Positions 10,330 to 23,615 of a stretch of DNA of 64,000 nucleotides are shown here, in pieces (position 1 is the first letter of the stretch; each line of letters begins with the position of its first letter). The DNA comes from Cladocopium goreaui (taxonomy: Eukaryota; Sar; Dinophyceae; Suessiales; Symbiodiniaceae). The stretch is from NCBI GenBank assembly GCA_947184155.2, contig CAMXCT020003135.1, positions 342,440-406,439 on the forward strand. The letters run 5' to 3'. Below the pieces are notes generated by a model. It ran no database searches. It saw only the letters and a program-made list of their open reading frames with translations, and was not told where the DNA came from. Made by a program: the position numbers and the translations under genes.

Positions 10330-13300
10330 TGTCGCTCTAGCTCACTTTCTTCCTGGGTTCAGCATGTCAAATAACCCAGCCATCGTTGGGACGTGCTCAT
10401 CCATTTTCATGTTTGTCTTGGAGCGTGATTGACCCCAGGCATTGCTCCATGAAGAGATGGAGAAAAGACCGAAGTTAACACTTGACATTTGAGTTGTGGT
10501 GTGCCGCAGCTTGATGCGGCCATGCCAACCCCTTTCCCCCTTAGACTCCTATCACAGCAACGCGGATGCAGCAGATGCAGTGTGCCCATATCGTGGAGGA
10601 GTCCTCTCCCTGGAATATATAGTAGTATATATTTAAAACAGGGTGGAGGAGTCATTAGGTTGGCGGAATGCCTGGAGGACTCGTATTGCTCCTCCACGAT
10701 CATTTTCCCACACACCCGGCCCCATATTTCCACCAACCTAATTTCAAGGTTTTTGCTTTCCACTCTTGCCGCGGAGGCGTGGAGGAGCAACGCTGGGAGC
10801 GCCAAGTTTCGAGGCCCTGTGGTGTGGCTCATCTTAAACACCGTGGTGGTGGTACACCTTAAACACTGGTGTGGTTCACCTAACACCGGGGGATGTGGTA
10901 CACCTTAAACACCGGTGTGGTTCACCTTAAACACCAGGGATGTGGTACACCTTAAACACCGGTATGGTTCACCTTAAACACCAGGGGTGTAGTACACCTT
11001 AAACACCGGTGTGGTTCACCTTGAACGCCAATGATGCCGCAGGTCACCGCGAGGTGACCTCGAGGTTGGCTCGAGGTGGTCACCTTGAGGGCGGCTTCCG
11101 ATCACGTTGAAGTTGCGTTGGTGTCAGCTTGAAGTTGACCTGTAATCCCAAGGTCGCCTTGGAGTCAGCTTGAAGTCAGCTTGAAGTCAGCTTGAAGTTC
11201 CTTTTGATGTTATTCCGAGGTTACGTTCAGGTTTGCTTGGAAGTCAGCTTGGAGTTTGTCTTTGGGTGAGCCGGAGCGCACCTAGAGGTCAGCATTTTGC
11301 AGCAGTCCGTTCACTCCGTTGATTTCGATTCGCCGGTGTGACCTCTGTTTTCGCAGGTTCACAATTTAGACAGACAAGCGATTTGTTTTGCATTTGGATC
11401 TGGGTGCCATGTCTCCAAAGCGCAGCAATGCCCAGCAGGATGCCTGGGACCCAGGTGAAAAACATTCATTTAGACAAAGTCACTTTGCGGGTTGATACTG
11501 GCTAGTGGAAACGGACCCCCAGCATGGGCCCCCCTCAGTTCAGCATGTGGATGTTTGTGTCATCCTTCCTGCCTTTTGTGGTTTCATGGTTTCTGGCGAA
11601 CTTTTGGAGCAGCTGGGTGCGTTCCGAGCGTCATGTCGCAACCGCAAAAAAGGATTGGCGCCAACGCGTGGATTTGGCGCGGCCGTTTTTGGTCTCGCCT
11701 GCTATTAAAATAGAAATTGAAAACAGCCTCGAAATGGCCCTGTCCAAAGCGAAAAGCGGTAGCGCGTGGCAATCCCATTTTTGGCAGTGTGGAACCTGCT
11801 CGAAACACGAAGCTCTTTACATTACGCAAGTAAATCAAAGTTGGGTTTTGTTCAAGCAGCAAGCTTTCAACGCAACTGAGGGGGCCCCCTTTGCGGGGTC
11901 CAGAAAGCACTACGGCTTCCACGGCCAAAAGTGATGTCGCTCTAGCTCACTTTCTTCCTGGGTTCAGCATGTCAAATAACCCAGCCATCGTTGGGACGTG
12001 CTCATCCATTTTCATGTTTGTCTTGGAGCGTGATTGACCCCAGGCATTGCTCCATGAAGAGATGGAGAAAAGACCGAAGTTAACACTTGACATTTGAGTT
12101 GTGGTGTGCCGCAGCTTGATGCGGCCATGCCAACCCCTTTCCCCCTTAGACTCCTATCACAGCAACGCGGATGCAGCAGATGCAGTGTGCCCATATCGTG
12201 GAGGAGTCCTCTCCCTGGAATATATAGTAGTATATATTTAAAACAGGGTGGAGGAGTTATTAGGTTGGCGGAATGCCTGGAGGACTCGTATTGCTCCTCC
12301 ACGATCATTTTCCCACACACCCGGCCCCATATTTCCACCAACCTAATTTCAAGGTTTTTGCTTTCCACTCTTGCCGCGGAGGCGTGGAGGAGCAACGCTG
12401 GGAGCGCCAAGTTTCGAGGCCCTGTGATGTGATTCATCTTAAACACCGTGGTGGTGGTACACCTTAAACACTGGTGTGGTTCACCTTAAACACCGGGGAT
12501 GTGGTACACCTTAAACACCGGTGTGGTTCACCTTAAACACCAGGGGTGTGGTACACCTTAAACACCGGTATGGTTCACCTTAAACACCAGGGGTGTAGTA
12601 CACCTTAAACACCGGTGTGGTTCACCTTGAACGCCAATGATGCCGCAGGTCACCGCGAGGTGACCTCGAGGTTGGCTCGAGGTGGTCACCTTGAGGGCGG
12701 CTTCCGATCACGTTGAAGTTGCGTTGGTGTCAGCTTGAAGTTGACCTGTAATCCCAAGGTCGCCTTGGAGTCAGCTTGAAGTCAGCTTGAAGTTCCTTTT
12801 GATGTTATTCCGAGGTTACGTTCAGGTTTGCTTGGAAGTCAGCTTGGAGTTTGTCTTTGGGTGAGCCGGAGCGCACCTAGAGGTCAGCATTTTGCAGCAG
12901 TCCGTTCACTCCGTTGATTTCGATTCGCCGGTGTGACCTCTGTTTTCGCAGGTTCACAATTTAGACAGACAAGCGATTTGTTTTGCATTTGGATCTGGGT
13001 GCCATGGCTCCAAAGCGCAGCAATGCCCAGCAGGATGCCTGGGACCCAGGTGAAAAACATTCATTTAGACAAAGTCACTTTGCGGGTTGATACTGGCTAG
13101 TGGAAACGGACCCCCAGCATGGGCCCCCCTCAGTTCAGCATGTGGATGTTTGTGTCATCCTTCCTGCCTTTTGTGGTTTCATGGTTCTGGCGAACTTTTG
13201 GAGCAGCTGGGTGCGTTCCGAGCGTCATGTCGCAACCCCAAAAACAGGATTGCCACACGCGCCAACGCGTAGATTTGGCGCGGCCGTTTTTGGTCTCGCC

Positions 13301-16086
13301 TGCTATTAAAATAGAATTGAAAACAGCCTCGAAATGGCCCTGTCCAAAGCGAAAAGCGGTAGCGCGTGGCAATCCCATTTTTGGCAGTGTGGAACCTGCT
13401 CGAAACACGAAGCTCTTTACATTACGCAAGTAAATCAAAGTTGGGTTTTGTTCAAGCAGCAAGCTTTCAACGCAACTGAGGGGGCCCCCTTTGCGGGGTC
13501 CAGAAAGCACTACGGCTTCCACGGCCAAAAGTGATGTCGCTCTAGCTCACTTTCTTCCTGGGTTCAGCATGTCAAATAACCCAGCCATCGTTGGGACGTG
13601 CTCATCCATTTTCATGTTTGTCTTGGAGCGTGATTGACCCCAGGCATTGCTCCATGAAGAGATGGAGAAAAGACCGAAGTTAACACTTGACATTTGAGTT
13701 GTGGTGTGCCGCAGCTTGATGCGGCCATGCCAACCCCTTTCCCCCTTAGACTCCTATCACAGCAACGCGGATGCAGCAGATGCAGTGTGCCCATATCGTG
13801 GAGGAGTCCTCTCCCTGGAATATATAGTAGTATATATTTAAAACAGAGTGGAGGAGTCATTAGGTTGGCGGAATGCCTGGAGGACTCGTATTGCTCCTCC
13901 ACGATCATTTTCCCACACACCCGGCCCCATATTTCCACCAACCTAATTTCAAGGTTTTTGCTTTCCACTCTTGCCGCGGAGGCGTGGAGGAGCAACGCTG
14001 GGAGCGCCAAGTTTCGAGGCCCTGTGGTGTGGCTCATCTTAAACACCGTGGTGGTGGTACACCTTAAACACTGGTGTGGTTCACCTAACACCGGGGGATG
14101 TGGTACACCTTAAACACCGGTGTGGTTCACCTTAAACACCAGGGGTGTGGTACACCTTAAACACCGGTATGGTTCACCTAAACACCAGGGGTGTAGTACA
14201 CCTTAAACACCGGTGTGGTTCACCTTGAACGCCAATGATGCCGCAGGTCACCGCGAGGTGACCTCGAGGTTGGCTCGAGGTGGTCACCTTGAGGGCGGCT
14301 TCCGATCACGTTGAAGTTGCGTTGGTGTCAGCTTGAAGTTGACCTGTAATCCCAAGGTCGCCTTGGAGTCAGCTTGAAGTCAGCTTGAAGTCAGCTTGAA
14401 GTTCCTTTTGATGTTATTCCGAGGTTACGTTCAGGTTTGCTTGGAAGTCAGCTTGGAGTTTGTCTTTGGGTGAGCCGGAGCGCACCTAGAGGTCAGCATT
14501 TTGCAGCAGTCCGTTCACTCCGTTGATTTCGATTCGCCGGGGTGACCTCTGTTTTCGCAGGTTCACAATTTAGACAGACAAGCGATTTGTTTTGCATTTG
14601 GATCTGGGTGCCATGGCTCCAAAGCGCAGCAATGCCCAGCAGGATGCCTGGGACCCAGGTGAAAAACATTCATTTAGACAAAGCCACTTTGCGGGTTGAT
14701 ACTGGCCAGTGGAAACGGACCCCCAGAATGGGCCCCCCTCAGTTCAGCATGTGGATGGTTGTGTCATCCTTCCTGCCTTTTGTGGTTTCATGGTCTCTGG
14801 CGAACTTTTGGAGCAGCTGGGTGCGTTCCGAGCGTCATGTCGCAACCCCAAAAACAGGATTGCCACACGCGCCAACGCGTGGATTTGGCGCGGCCGTTTT
14901 TGGTCTCGCCTGCTATTAAAATAGAAATTGAAAACAGCCTCGAAATGGCCCTGTCCAAAGCGAAAAGCGGTAGCGCGTGGCAATCCCATTTTTGGCAGTG
15001 TGGAACCTGCTTGAAACACGAAACTCTTTACATTACGCAAGTAAATCAAAGTTGGGTTTTGTTCAAGCAGCAAGCTTTCAACGCAACTGAGGGGGCCCCC
15101 TTTGCGGGGTCCAGAAAGCACTACGGCTTCCACGGCCAAAAGTGATGTCGCTCTAGCTCACTTTCTTCCTGGGTTCAGCATGTCAAATAACCCAGCCATC
15201 GTTGGGACGTGCTCATCCATTTTCATGTTTGTCTTGGAGCGTGATTGACCCCAGGCATTGCTCCATGAAGAGATGGAGAAAAGACCGAAGTTAACACTTG
15301 ACATTTGAGTTGTGGTGTGCCGCAGCTTGATGCGGCCATGCCAACCCCTTTCCCCCTTAGACTCCTATCACAGCAACGCGGATGCAGCAGATGCAGTGTG
15401 CCCATATCGTGGAGGAGTCCTCTCGCTGGAATATATAGTAATATATATCTAAAACAGGGTGGAGGAGTTATTAGGTTGGCGGAATGCCTGGAGGACTCGT
15501 ATTGCTCCTCCACGATCACCCACCAACCTAATTTCAAGGTTTTTGCTTTCCACTCTTGCCGCGGAGGCGTGGAGGAGCAACGCTGGGAGCGCCAAGTTTC
15601 GAGGCCCTGTGGTGTGGTTCATCTTAAACACCGTGGTGGTGGTACACCTTAAACACTGGTGTGGTTCACCTTAAACACCGGGGATGTGGTACACCTTAAA
15701 CCGGTGTGGTTCACCTTAAACACCAGGGGTGTGGTACACCTTAAACACCGGTATGGTTCACCTTAAACACCAGGGGTGTGGTACACCTTAAACACCGGTG
15801 TGGTTCACCTTGAACGCCAATGATGCCGCAGGTCACCGCGAGGTGACTTCGAGGTTGGCTCGAGGTGGTGACCTTGAGGGCGGCTTCCGGTCACGTTGAA
15901 GTTGCGTTGGTGTCAGCTTGAAGTTGACCTGTAATCCCAAGGTCGCCTTGGAGTCAGCTTGAAGTCAGCTTGAAGTTCCTTTTGATGTTATTCCGAGGTT
16001 ACGTTCAGGTTTGCTTGGAAGTCAGCTTGGAGTTTGTCTTTGGGTGAGCCGGAGCGCACCTAGAGGTCAGCATTTTGCAGCAGTCC

Positions 16087-16186
16087 NNNNNNNNNNNNNN
16101 NNNNNNNNNNNNNNNNNNNNNNNNNNNNNNNNNNNNNNNNNNNNNNNNNNNNNNNNNNNNNNNNNNNNNNNNNNNNNNNNNNNNNN
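16087..16186. other. Assembly gap (100 N), probably artificial
   Basis: The 124 bp before the gap (15963-16086) and the 124 bp after it (16187-16310) are the same part of the 1.6-kb unit, differing only near GAGCGCACC versus GAGGCCACC. Merging them turns the 1821-bp interval into 1597 bp, the normal unit length. The gap therefore hides either nothing or a whole number of units. Confidence 0.85.
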
Positions 16187-19100
16187 AGTCAGCTTGAAGT
16201 TCCTTTTGATGTTATTCCGAGGTTACGTTCAGGTTTGCTTGGAAGTCAGCTTGGAGTTTGTCTTTGGGTGAGCCGGAGGCCACCTAGAGGTCAGCATTTT
16301 GCAGCAGTCCGTTCACTCCGTTGATTTCGATTCGCCGGTGTGACCTCTGTTTTCGCAGGTTCACAATTTAGACAGACAAGCGATTTGTTTTGCATTTGGA
16401 TCTGGGTGCCATGGCTCCAAAGCGCAGCAATGCCCAGCAGGATGCCTGGGACCCAGGTGAAAAACATTCATTTAGACAAAGCCACTTTGCGGGTTGATAC
16501 TGGCTAGTGGAAACGGACCCCCAGCATGGTCCCCCTCAGTTCAGCATGTGGATGTTTGTGTCATCCTTCCTGCCTTTTGTGGTTTCATGGTTCTGGCGAA
16601 CTTTTGGAGCAGCTGGCTGCGTTCCGAGCGTCATGTCGCAACCCCAAAAACAGGATTGCCACACGCGCCAACGCGTGGATTTGGCGCGGCCGTTTTTGGT
16701 CTCGCCTGCTATTAAAATAGAAATTGAAAACAGCCTCGAAATGGCCCTGTCCAAAGCGAAAAGCGTTAGCGCGTGGCAATCCCATTTTTGGCAGTGTGGA
16801 ACCTGCTCGAAACACGAAGCTCTTTACATTACGCAAATAAATCAAAGTTGGGTTTTGTTCAAGCAGCAAGCTTTCAACGCAACTGAGGGGGCCCCCTTTG
16901 CGGGGTCCAGAAAGCACTACGGCTTCCACGGCCAAAAGTGATGTCGCTCTAGCTCACTTTCTTCCTGGGTTCAGCATGTCAAATAACCCAGCCATCGTTG
17001 GGACGTGCTCATCCATTTTCATGTTTGTCTTGGAGCGTGATTGACCCCAGGCATTGCTCCATGAAGAGATGGAGAAAAGACCGAAGTTAACACTTGACAT
17101 TTGAGTTGTGGTGTGCCGCAGCTTGATGCGGCCATGCCAACCCCTTTCCCCTTAGACTCCTATCACAGCAACGCGGATGCAGCAGATGCAGTGTGCCCAT
17201 ATCGTGGAGGAGTCCTCTCCCTGGAATATATAGTAGTATATATTTAAAACAGAGTGGAGGAGTCATTAGGTTGGCGGAATGCCTGGAGGACTCGTATTGC
17301 TCCTCCACGATCATTTTCCCACACACCCGGCCCCATATTTCCACCAACCTAATTTCAAGGTTTTTGCTTTCCACTCTTGCCGCGGAGGCGTGGAGGAGCA
17401 ACGCTGGGAGCGCCAAGTTTCGAGGCCCTGTGGTGTGGCTCATCTTAAACACCGTGGTGGTGGTACACCTTAAACACTGGTGTGGTTCACCTAACACCGG
17501 GGGATGTGGTACACCTTAAACACCGGTGTGGTTCACCTTAAACACCAGGGATGTGGTACACCTTAAACACCGGTATGGTTCACCTTAAACACCAGGGGTG
17601 TAGTACACCTTAAACACCGGTGTGGTTCACCTTGAACGCCAATGATGCCGCAGGTCACCGCGAGGTGACCTCGAGGTTGGCTCGAGGTGGTCACCTTGAG
17701 GGCGGCTTCCGATCACGTTGAAGTTGCGTTGGTGTCAGCTTGAAGTTGACCTGTAATCCCAAGGTCGCCTTGGAGTCAGCTTGAAGTCAGCTTGAAGTTC
17801 CTTTTGATGTTATTCCGAGGTTACGTTCAGGTTTGCTTGGAAGTCAGCTTGGAGTTTGTCTTTGGGTGAGCCGGAGCGCACCTAGAGGTCAGCATTTTGC
17901 AGCAGTCCGTTCACTCCGTTGATTTCGATTCGCCGGTGTGACCTCTGTTTTCGCATGTTCACAATTTAGACAGACAAGCGATTTGTTTTGCATTTGGATC
18001 TGGGTGCCATGGCTCCAAAGCGCAGCAATGCCCAGCAGGATGCCTGGGACCCAGGTGAAAAACATTCATTTAGACAAAGCCGCTTTGCGGGTTGATACTG
18101 GCTAGTGGAAACGGACCCCCAGCATGGGCCCCCCTCAGTTCAGCATGTGGATGTTTGTGTCATCCTTCCTGCCTTTTGTGGTTTCATGGTTCTGGCGAAC
18201 TTTTGGAGCAGCTGGGTGCGTTCCGAGCGTCATGTCGCAACCCCAAAAACAGGATTGCCACACGCGCCAACGCGTAGATTTGGCGCGGCCGTTTTTGGTC
18301 TCGCCTGCTATTAAAATAGAATTGAAAACAGCCTCGAAATGGCCCTGTCCAAAGCGAAAAGCGGTAGCGCGTGGCAATCCCACTTTTGGCAGTGTGGAAC
18401 CTGCTCGAAACACGAAGCTCTTTACATTACGCAAGTAAATCAAAGTTGGGTTTTGTTCAAGCAGCAAGCTTTCAACGCAACTGAGGGGGCCCCCTTTGCG
18501 GGGTCCAGAAAGCACTACGGCTTCCACGGCCAAAAGTGATGTCGCTCTAGCTCACTTTCTTCCTGGGTTCAGCATATCAAATAACCCAGCCATCGTTGGG
18601 ACGTGCTCATCCATTTTCATGTTTGTCTTGGAGCGTGATTGACCCCAGGCATTGCTCCATGAAGAGATGGAGAAAAGACCGAAGTTAACACTTGACATTT
18701 GAGTTGTGGTGTGCCGCAGCTTGATGCGGCCATGCCAACCCCTTTCCCCCTTAGACTCCTATCACAGCAACGCGGATGCAGCAGATGCAGTGTGCCCATA
18801 TCGTGGAGGAGTCCTCTCCCTGGAATATATAGTAGTATATATTTAAAACAGGGTGGAGGAGTTATTAGGTTGGCGGAATGCCTGGAGGACTCGTATTGCT
18901 CCTCCACGATCATTTTCCCACACACCCGGCCCCATATTTCCACCAACCTAATTTCAAGGTTTTTGCTTTCCACTCTTGCCGCGGAGGCGTGGAGGAGCAA
19001 CGCTGGGAGCGCCAAGTTTCGAGGCCCTGTGGTGTGGTTCATCTTAAACACCGTGGTGGTGGCACACCTTACACACTGGTGTGGTTCACCTTAAACACCG

Positions 19101-19739
19101 GGGATGTGGTACACCTTAAACACCGGTGTGGTTCACCTTAAACACCAGGGGTGTGGTACACCTTAAACACCGGTATGGTTCACCTTAAACACCAGGGGTG
19201 TGGTACACCTTAAACACCGGTGTGGTTCACCTTGAACGCCAATGATGCCGCAGGTCACCGCGAGGTGACCTCGAGGTTGGCTCGAGGTGGTCACCTTGAG
19301 GGCGGCTTCCGGTCACGTTGAAGTTGCGTTGGTGTCAGCTTGAAGTTGACCTGTAATCCCAAGGTCGCCTTGGAGTCAGCTTGAAGTCAGCTTGAAGTTC
19401 CTTTTGATGTTATTCCGAGGTTACGTTCAGGTTTGCTTGGAAGTCAGCTTGGAGTTTGTCTTTGGGTGAGCCGGAGCGCACCTAGAGGTCAGCATTTTGC
19501 AGCAGTCCGTTCACTCCGTTGATTTCGATTCGCCGGTGTGACCTCTGTTTTCGCAGGTTCACAATTTAGACAGACAAGCGATTTGTTTTGCATTTGGATC
19601 TGGGTGCCATGGCTCCAAAGCGCAGCAATGCCCAGCAGGATGCCTGGGACCCAGGTGAAAAACATTCATTTAGACAAAGCCACTTTGCGGGTTGATACTG
19701 GCTAGTGGAAACGGACCCCCAGCATGGGCCCCCCTCAGT

Positions 19740-20374
19740 GTTTCAGCGTAATCCGACACCCTCTGACAGAAGGTAGGCGTATGAGAAACTCAGACAACTG
19801 CAATCTCTCACACTGGATACCAGAAACAAAACACGAAGATGAGATGTAACCATTAACGCGATGCCCCAGTCGTTAGTCCAGGTCCGTAGAAAAAGTGTGT
19901 CAAAACTGGGACACCAATAAATCACAGTCAAGGCAATCAACTGAGCGCCCTGTCCGCGCTCCCCCTTTCAAACAAAACCTCAAATCACGTTCACCCGAAT
20001 ACAGATCCAGTAACAGAAGTTACTCTCTAGTGAACAAACGTGTTAACTGCGGACCTTTTTTGGCTCCACTAACATGGCAACCGTGGACTGCCCCAGGGCA
20101 GAAATCCTCAAAATGCACCTAGCAATCAGAGACCCTTTTTACATCAGGGAATGACAGCCAAATTTAAAGTGAAGAACACCCCAAGTAACAGCCTACATAG
20201 CAATTGCCGAAGGCCAAATACCCACTGAAAACACTAGAAGGAAGACCCTAACATAGCAAGTGAAGCACTTTTTTCCAAAGTAAAGTTACCTAAATTTACT
20301 TAAACCTACCCTCCCTAACATAGCAACTGAGGAGCTTTGTTTCCTCAAGGTCCATGAAACAGTATCCATGTTGC
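19740..20374. other. Intergenic region with scattered CTAACATAGCAA motifs
   Basis: No gene is recognised. Variants of CTAACATAGCAA occur around 20068, 20190, 20252, 20317 and 20385. They match the terminus of the MITE at 20375, which suggests several decayed copies. Confidence 0.5.
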
Positions 20375-20466
20375 CTGGTAAACTAACATAGCAATTGAAA
20401 ATTGCCATTTATAGTGGGTTTTCCCATTAAAAATAGTGATTTTCCATTGCTATGTTAGTTTACCAG
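20375..20466. mobile_element. Compact MITE with near-perfect terminal inverted repeats (92 bp)
   Basis: Begins CTGGTAAACTAACATAGC and ends with the exact complement. 21 bp are perfect and pairing continues imperfectly to about 29 bp. It has no coding capacity, and I see no convincing target duplication. It is the cleanest member of the family that includes 3574-3674. Confidence 0.75.
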
Positions 20467-21534
20467 TATCAAGCCCAGCCACTCTCGCCTGCCCGCAGGC
20501 ATCTGAAACGCACTAGAAGAGATGATAACATTGTATCACCTCAGGGATTTAGTGTGGCAAAGAAAAACGAGAGCGAAACAACAAAAACACAAAAATGCCA
20601 TACAGTAATCTGTGAGCCAGAAAGCAACAAAGGCACATGTGGAAACCAAGGCTCCCCCCAGCCAAAGAGCCTCAAGATCACAGAGTGCATCGAAGTTGCA
20701 TTTTGGACAGTTGCACTATCTCAGCAAGCTATGAAGTCATTGAAGCTCTGTTGCTGCTGGCCCGTACCGAAAAAAAGATCTAGCACTTCTTCGTACGCCA
20801 ATCTGGAACCCTACTCACGATGTCCTTCATGAGCACGAGAAATCCTCTTCGACCCTGAAGATAGACAAAGCACACCTGAGAGGAAGTGGCCCCTGAGCGG
20901 GTAGTGTTCACCTTAGATCCGTTTTCACACCACGTTTCACAAGGTCCCATTTCTACTTTCCATTTGCTACATGGCAGTGTCATTGCTGGCTTTTGAATCG
21001 TGTCCAAGTGTCTGTGAGAATGTTGCCCGTGCGGCTTGTAGTTGGCGCAAGGTCAGTGATCTAGACCGGACTTCTGGAATGTTGCGCACGCTTTTTCCGA
21101 AAGTGGATATGTCGGGCATGCGGTGCAGCGCAGCTTGTTCCATTTCGGATATGTCGGAAGGGGTGGGCTGAATCACTTGGACACCTGTAGCACCAGTTGG
21201 TGACAGGCAGTGGACTGCTCTGAGCTGCTGTCAGTGCATCAGCGCGCAGACTGAACATAACAGCGACAGGTACCATGGCGAGATGTACTTTGACATCGTC
21301 CTGGTCCACTACACCAAACATAGAAACAAAGGAGACCCCCACTCCCAACAGAAAACCAAGAACACAACAGAAACAACAGAGGGATGAGGGGGAAGCCATC
21401 CAACGTAGTTTGCACAGTAGAACAGGCCAGTCATGGGTTTCCCATGTTGACCTTGTTTTTTTTTGGGGGGAGTGGGAGGGAGGTGACCAGCCATGGGTCT
21501 CCCATGTTGGTTAATTGTTACACTTAAGAATCAG
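20467..21534. other. No supported gene
   Basis: Short ORFs occur on both strands but none carries a recognisable motif. A GGTCTCCCATGTTGG-type segment is repeated around 21430, 21490 and 21570. Confidence 0.5.
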
Positions 21535-23573
21535 TTAGGGAGCTTGGGCTATGACGGGTATTATCAGTCGTGGGTCTCCCACGTTGGTAATCCCCACTGC
21601 AAGCATTGCGCTACTGAAACCGATCTTGTGGTACTTCTGCTTGTGCGGCTCTTCGTGGGGGGCTGAATCCTCTCGATGAAGAGGCTGCGGTGAAGTATGC
21701 CCATCTCTTACATTCGGATTTACCATTTGGTCAAGCAATGGGTGTGCTTGTTTGCTTTCAAGTATTGCCGTAATTTCCGAGATGAGTCTGTCCGGGTCTT
21801 CCACCAGTGCCTTGGCCTTCATCAAGCGGTCGGTTGAGGACGATTGATACTGGCATTTCTCCACCATCTTTTTTAATGACCTCTGGTCGGCCTTCTTGGG
21901 CTTGGTGTAGGATGGAGAAGGCTTGGTTTTCGCAAATGCGTCTCTTCCATTCTTCTGCTGCCCTGCGTGACAATGCGCTTGTCTGAGGAGGTGCAGTATA
22001 AACATCTTCCGTGCCTAATGTTCGAAGGAACTTGCTGTCAGGTAGACGGGCTGAGGGTTTCCTGCAGCACTCGCTGCTCTGTGGATATCATCTGTCGTGA
22101 CCTCATAGGAGTTAGACGTTTTTCTTGTTATGTCGATTTCGTGATCGTTCCACAGCTGGATCAACTCATGCCCTTTCTTGGCTTCCATGTACCTCCTAGT
22201 CCAGACTGCCTTGTGCTTCCATTGAGCAGCCTCGTAGTTTAACTCGACAAGATTTCTTTTCATGTCATAGGCTTGTAGAAGTTCGTCGAGTTCACTTAAT
22301 GTTGTGGTACGGTGGAGACATCTTTGTTTGACAGCTCCGTCCAAATGTAATGGCCATCCTACAGGCATTAGCGAGTCTTCAAGGCAGCCGTCTCCGTTCT
22401 GCTCGATGACTGTGCCTAAGAGAGGCACATCTATCGTGTCTTGAGGTTGATATACGGGCGATTGCAATGCCATGTTTCAGGCGCTAGGAGGCCACGCTTG
22501 GAAACCTCTGCTAGGGCTTCGAATTTGGGGTGGTTGCTAAGGGGCAGGACGTCCTCTTTGATGATGAGGCGTAGTCCATGCATGGGTTCTGCAGCAGTTT
22601 TGGCTACGGTCTCATCTTCAAACCAGGTGCCAGGTTGGGCGTAAGGATTTGACCCCCATGGCCGTCCTGGAATTGCGACATTTGATTTCGAGCATAAGGC
22701 TACAGTCCACATTTTTACATGATGCTGCTTCTCTTCACTCCTTTCGACACGAGTCCATGAGCTACTAGGTATCATTATATGCCTCAAAATCAAAGACACA
22801 AATGCAACTCACCAAGATCCTTTCCAGAGGATCGAATCCTAATGAAACCAACTGCAAAATCATCAGATACTCAAACAATTCTCGAAAATAAACAAACAAA
22901 TCATGATGCGTGTGCAAGTGCAATTGAATGCATCTCACTCCGATGGATGATTCCTTCTCGGCTTTCACCTTTTCAAAATCAAACAAAATACCCAAGTAAA
23001 TTTACATGGACAAACTCTGAAAATTTAGCAGACTCGGCAGTCATCGCCCCCTTTTCCACTGCACTCTCACTAGACTCCAGTGAAACAGCTTTTCAAACTA
23101 CCAAGTCCCTGAAGACTGAAGGACCCAATCATCCCGATCATCGCTCCAGGTCCAATTTTCATGGTGAATGTCCATCACATAACCCCCAATCTCATCGTTC
23201 AAAGTAACACCGAGCCTCCCCAGCCACTCCTTAATTTCTATGAGGCCTTTGGTGATCTGGTTACAGGTCAATGCAGTGAGTGCCGACGTGGTGCTCATCT
23301 CCTCGAATGGCCCTCAGTGTTGCCTGCATTTCTCCATATAGGTGAACAGCAAACTGTAGTTCGAGGAGGCGGCCTCGGAATGTTGATTCTCGATATACTG
23401 GAGGTTGAAGTCGATGCCAATCCACATTGTCGCCTATCTCGAAGGCACCTGGAGCCGCCCTGGGCCTAGAACCTCTTTGGTCCCCATCTGACCGGCCGTA
23501 ACCACCACCATCACGGCTTCCACGCCTAGATTCCCAGCAATTACGAGACATTGCTGGAATGACGCAAAACAAT
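21535..23573 (-). pseudogene. Decayed or multi-exon minus-strand coding region, unrecognised
   Basis: Protein-like segments follow one another on the minus strand with frame changes. A start-like MSRNCWESRRGSRDGG at about 23550 leads into an Arg/Gly-rich tail and a RLLELQFAVHLYGEMQ segment. The frame then shifts to segments around 23290-23098, 22799-22431, 22473-22015 and 22005-21535 (the last Lys-rich, containing RLMKAKALVEDPDRLI). A GGTGAGT at about 22813 (minus) could be a splice donor. I cannot tell introns from frameshifts and do not recognise the family. Confidence 0.35.
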
Positions 23574-23615
23574 GCTGTGGTGAAGCACAACTTACCCCAA
23601 CTGCCCAGACCAGCC

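Larger units (their letters stand above)
9141..19739. repeat. Tandem array of ~1.6-kb units (about 6.6 copies)
   Basis: Units begin at ATTTCAAGGTTTTTGC: 9141, 10741, 12346, 13946, 15531, 17352 and 18951. The last unit stops at about 19739, within a unit. Each holds, in order, a CACCTTAAACACCGGTGTGG minisatellite, the palindrome AGGTCACCgcgaGGTGACCT, a run of 11-bp AGTCAGCTTGA repeats (2 or 3 copies depending on the unit), a possible small ORF, and an AT core flanked by the 12-bp inverted repeat ATCGTGGAGGAG/CTCCTCCACGAT (10590 and 10689 in the unit starting at 9141). Units are nearly identical, so amplification is recent. Other ORFs in the units are not supported. Confidence 0.95.

Noticed and set aside
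10407-19051. Recurrent 130-160-aa ORFs on both strands of each 1.6-kb unit
   Set aside because: They are conserved only because the units are near-identical; they overlap each other on opposite strands and show no motifs.
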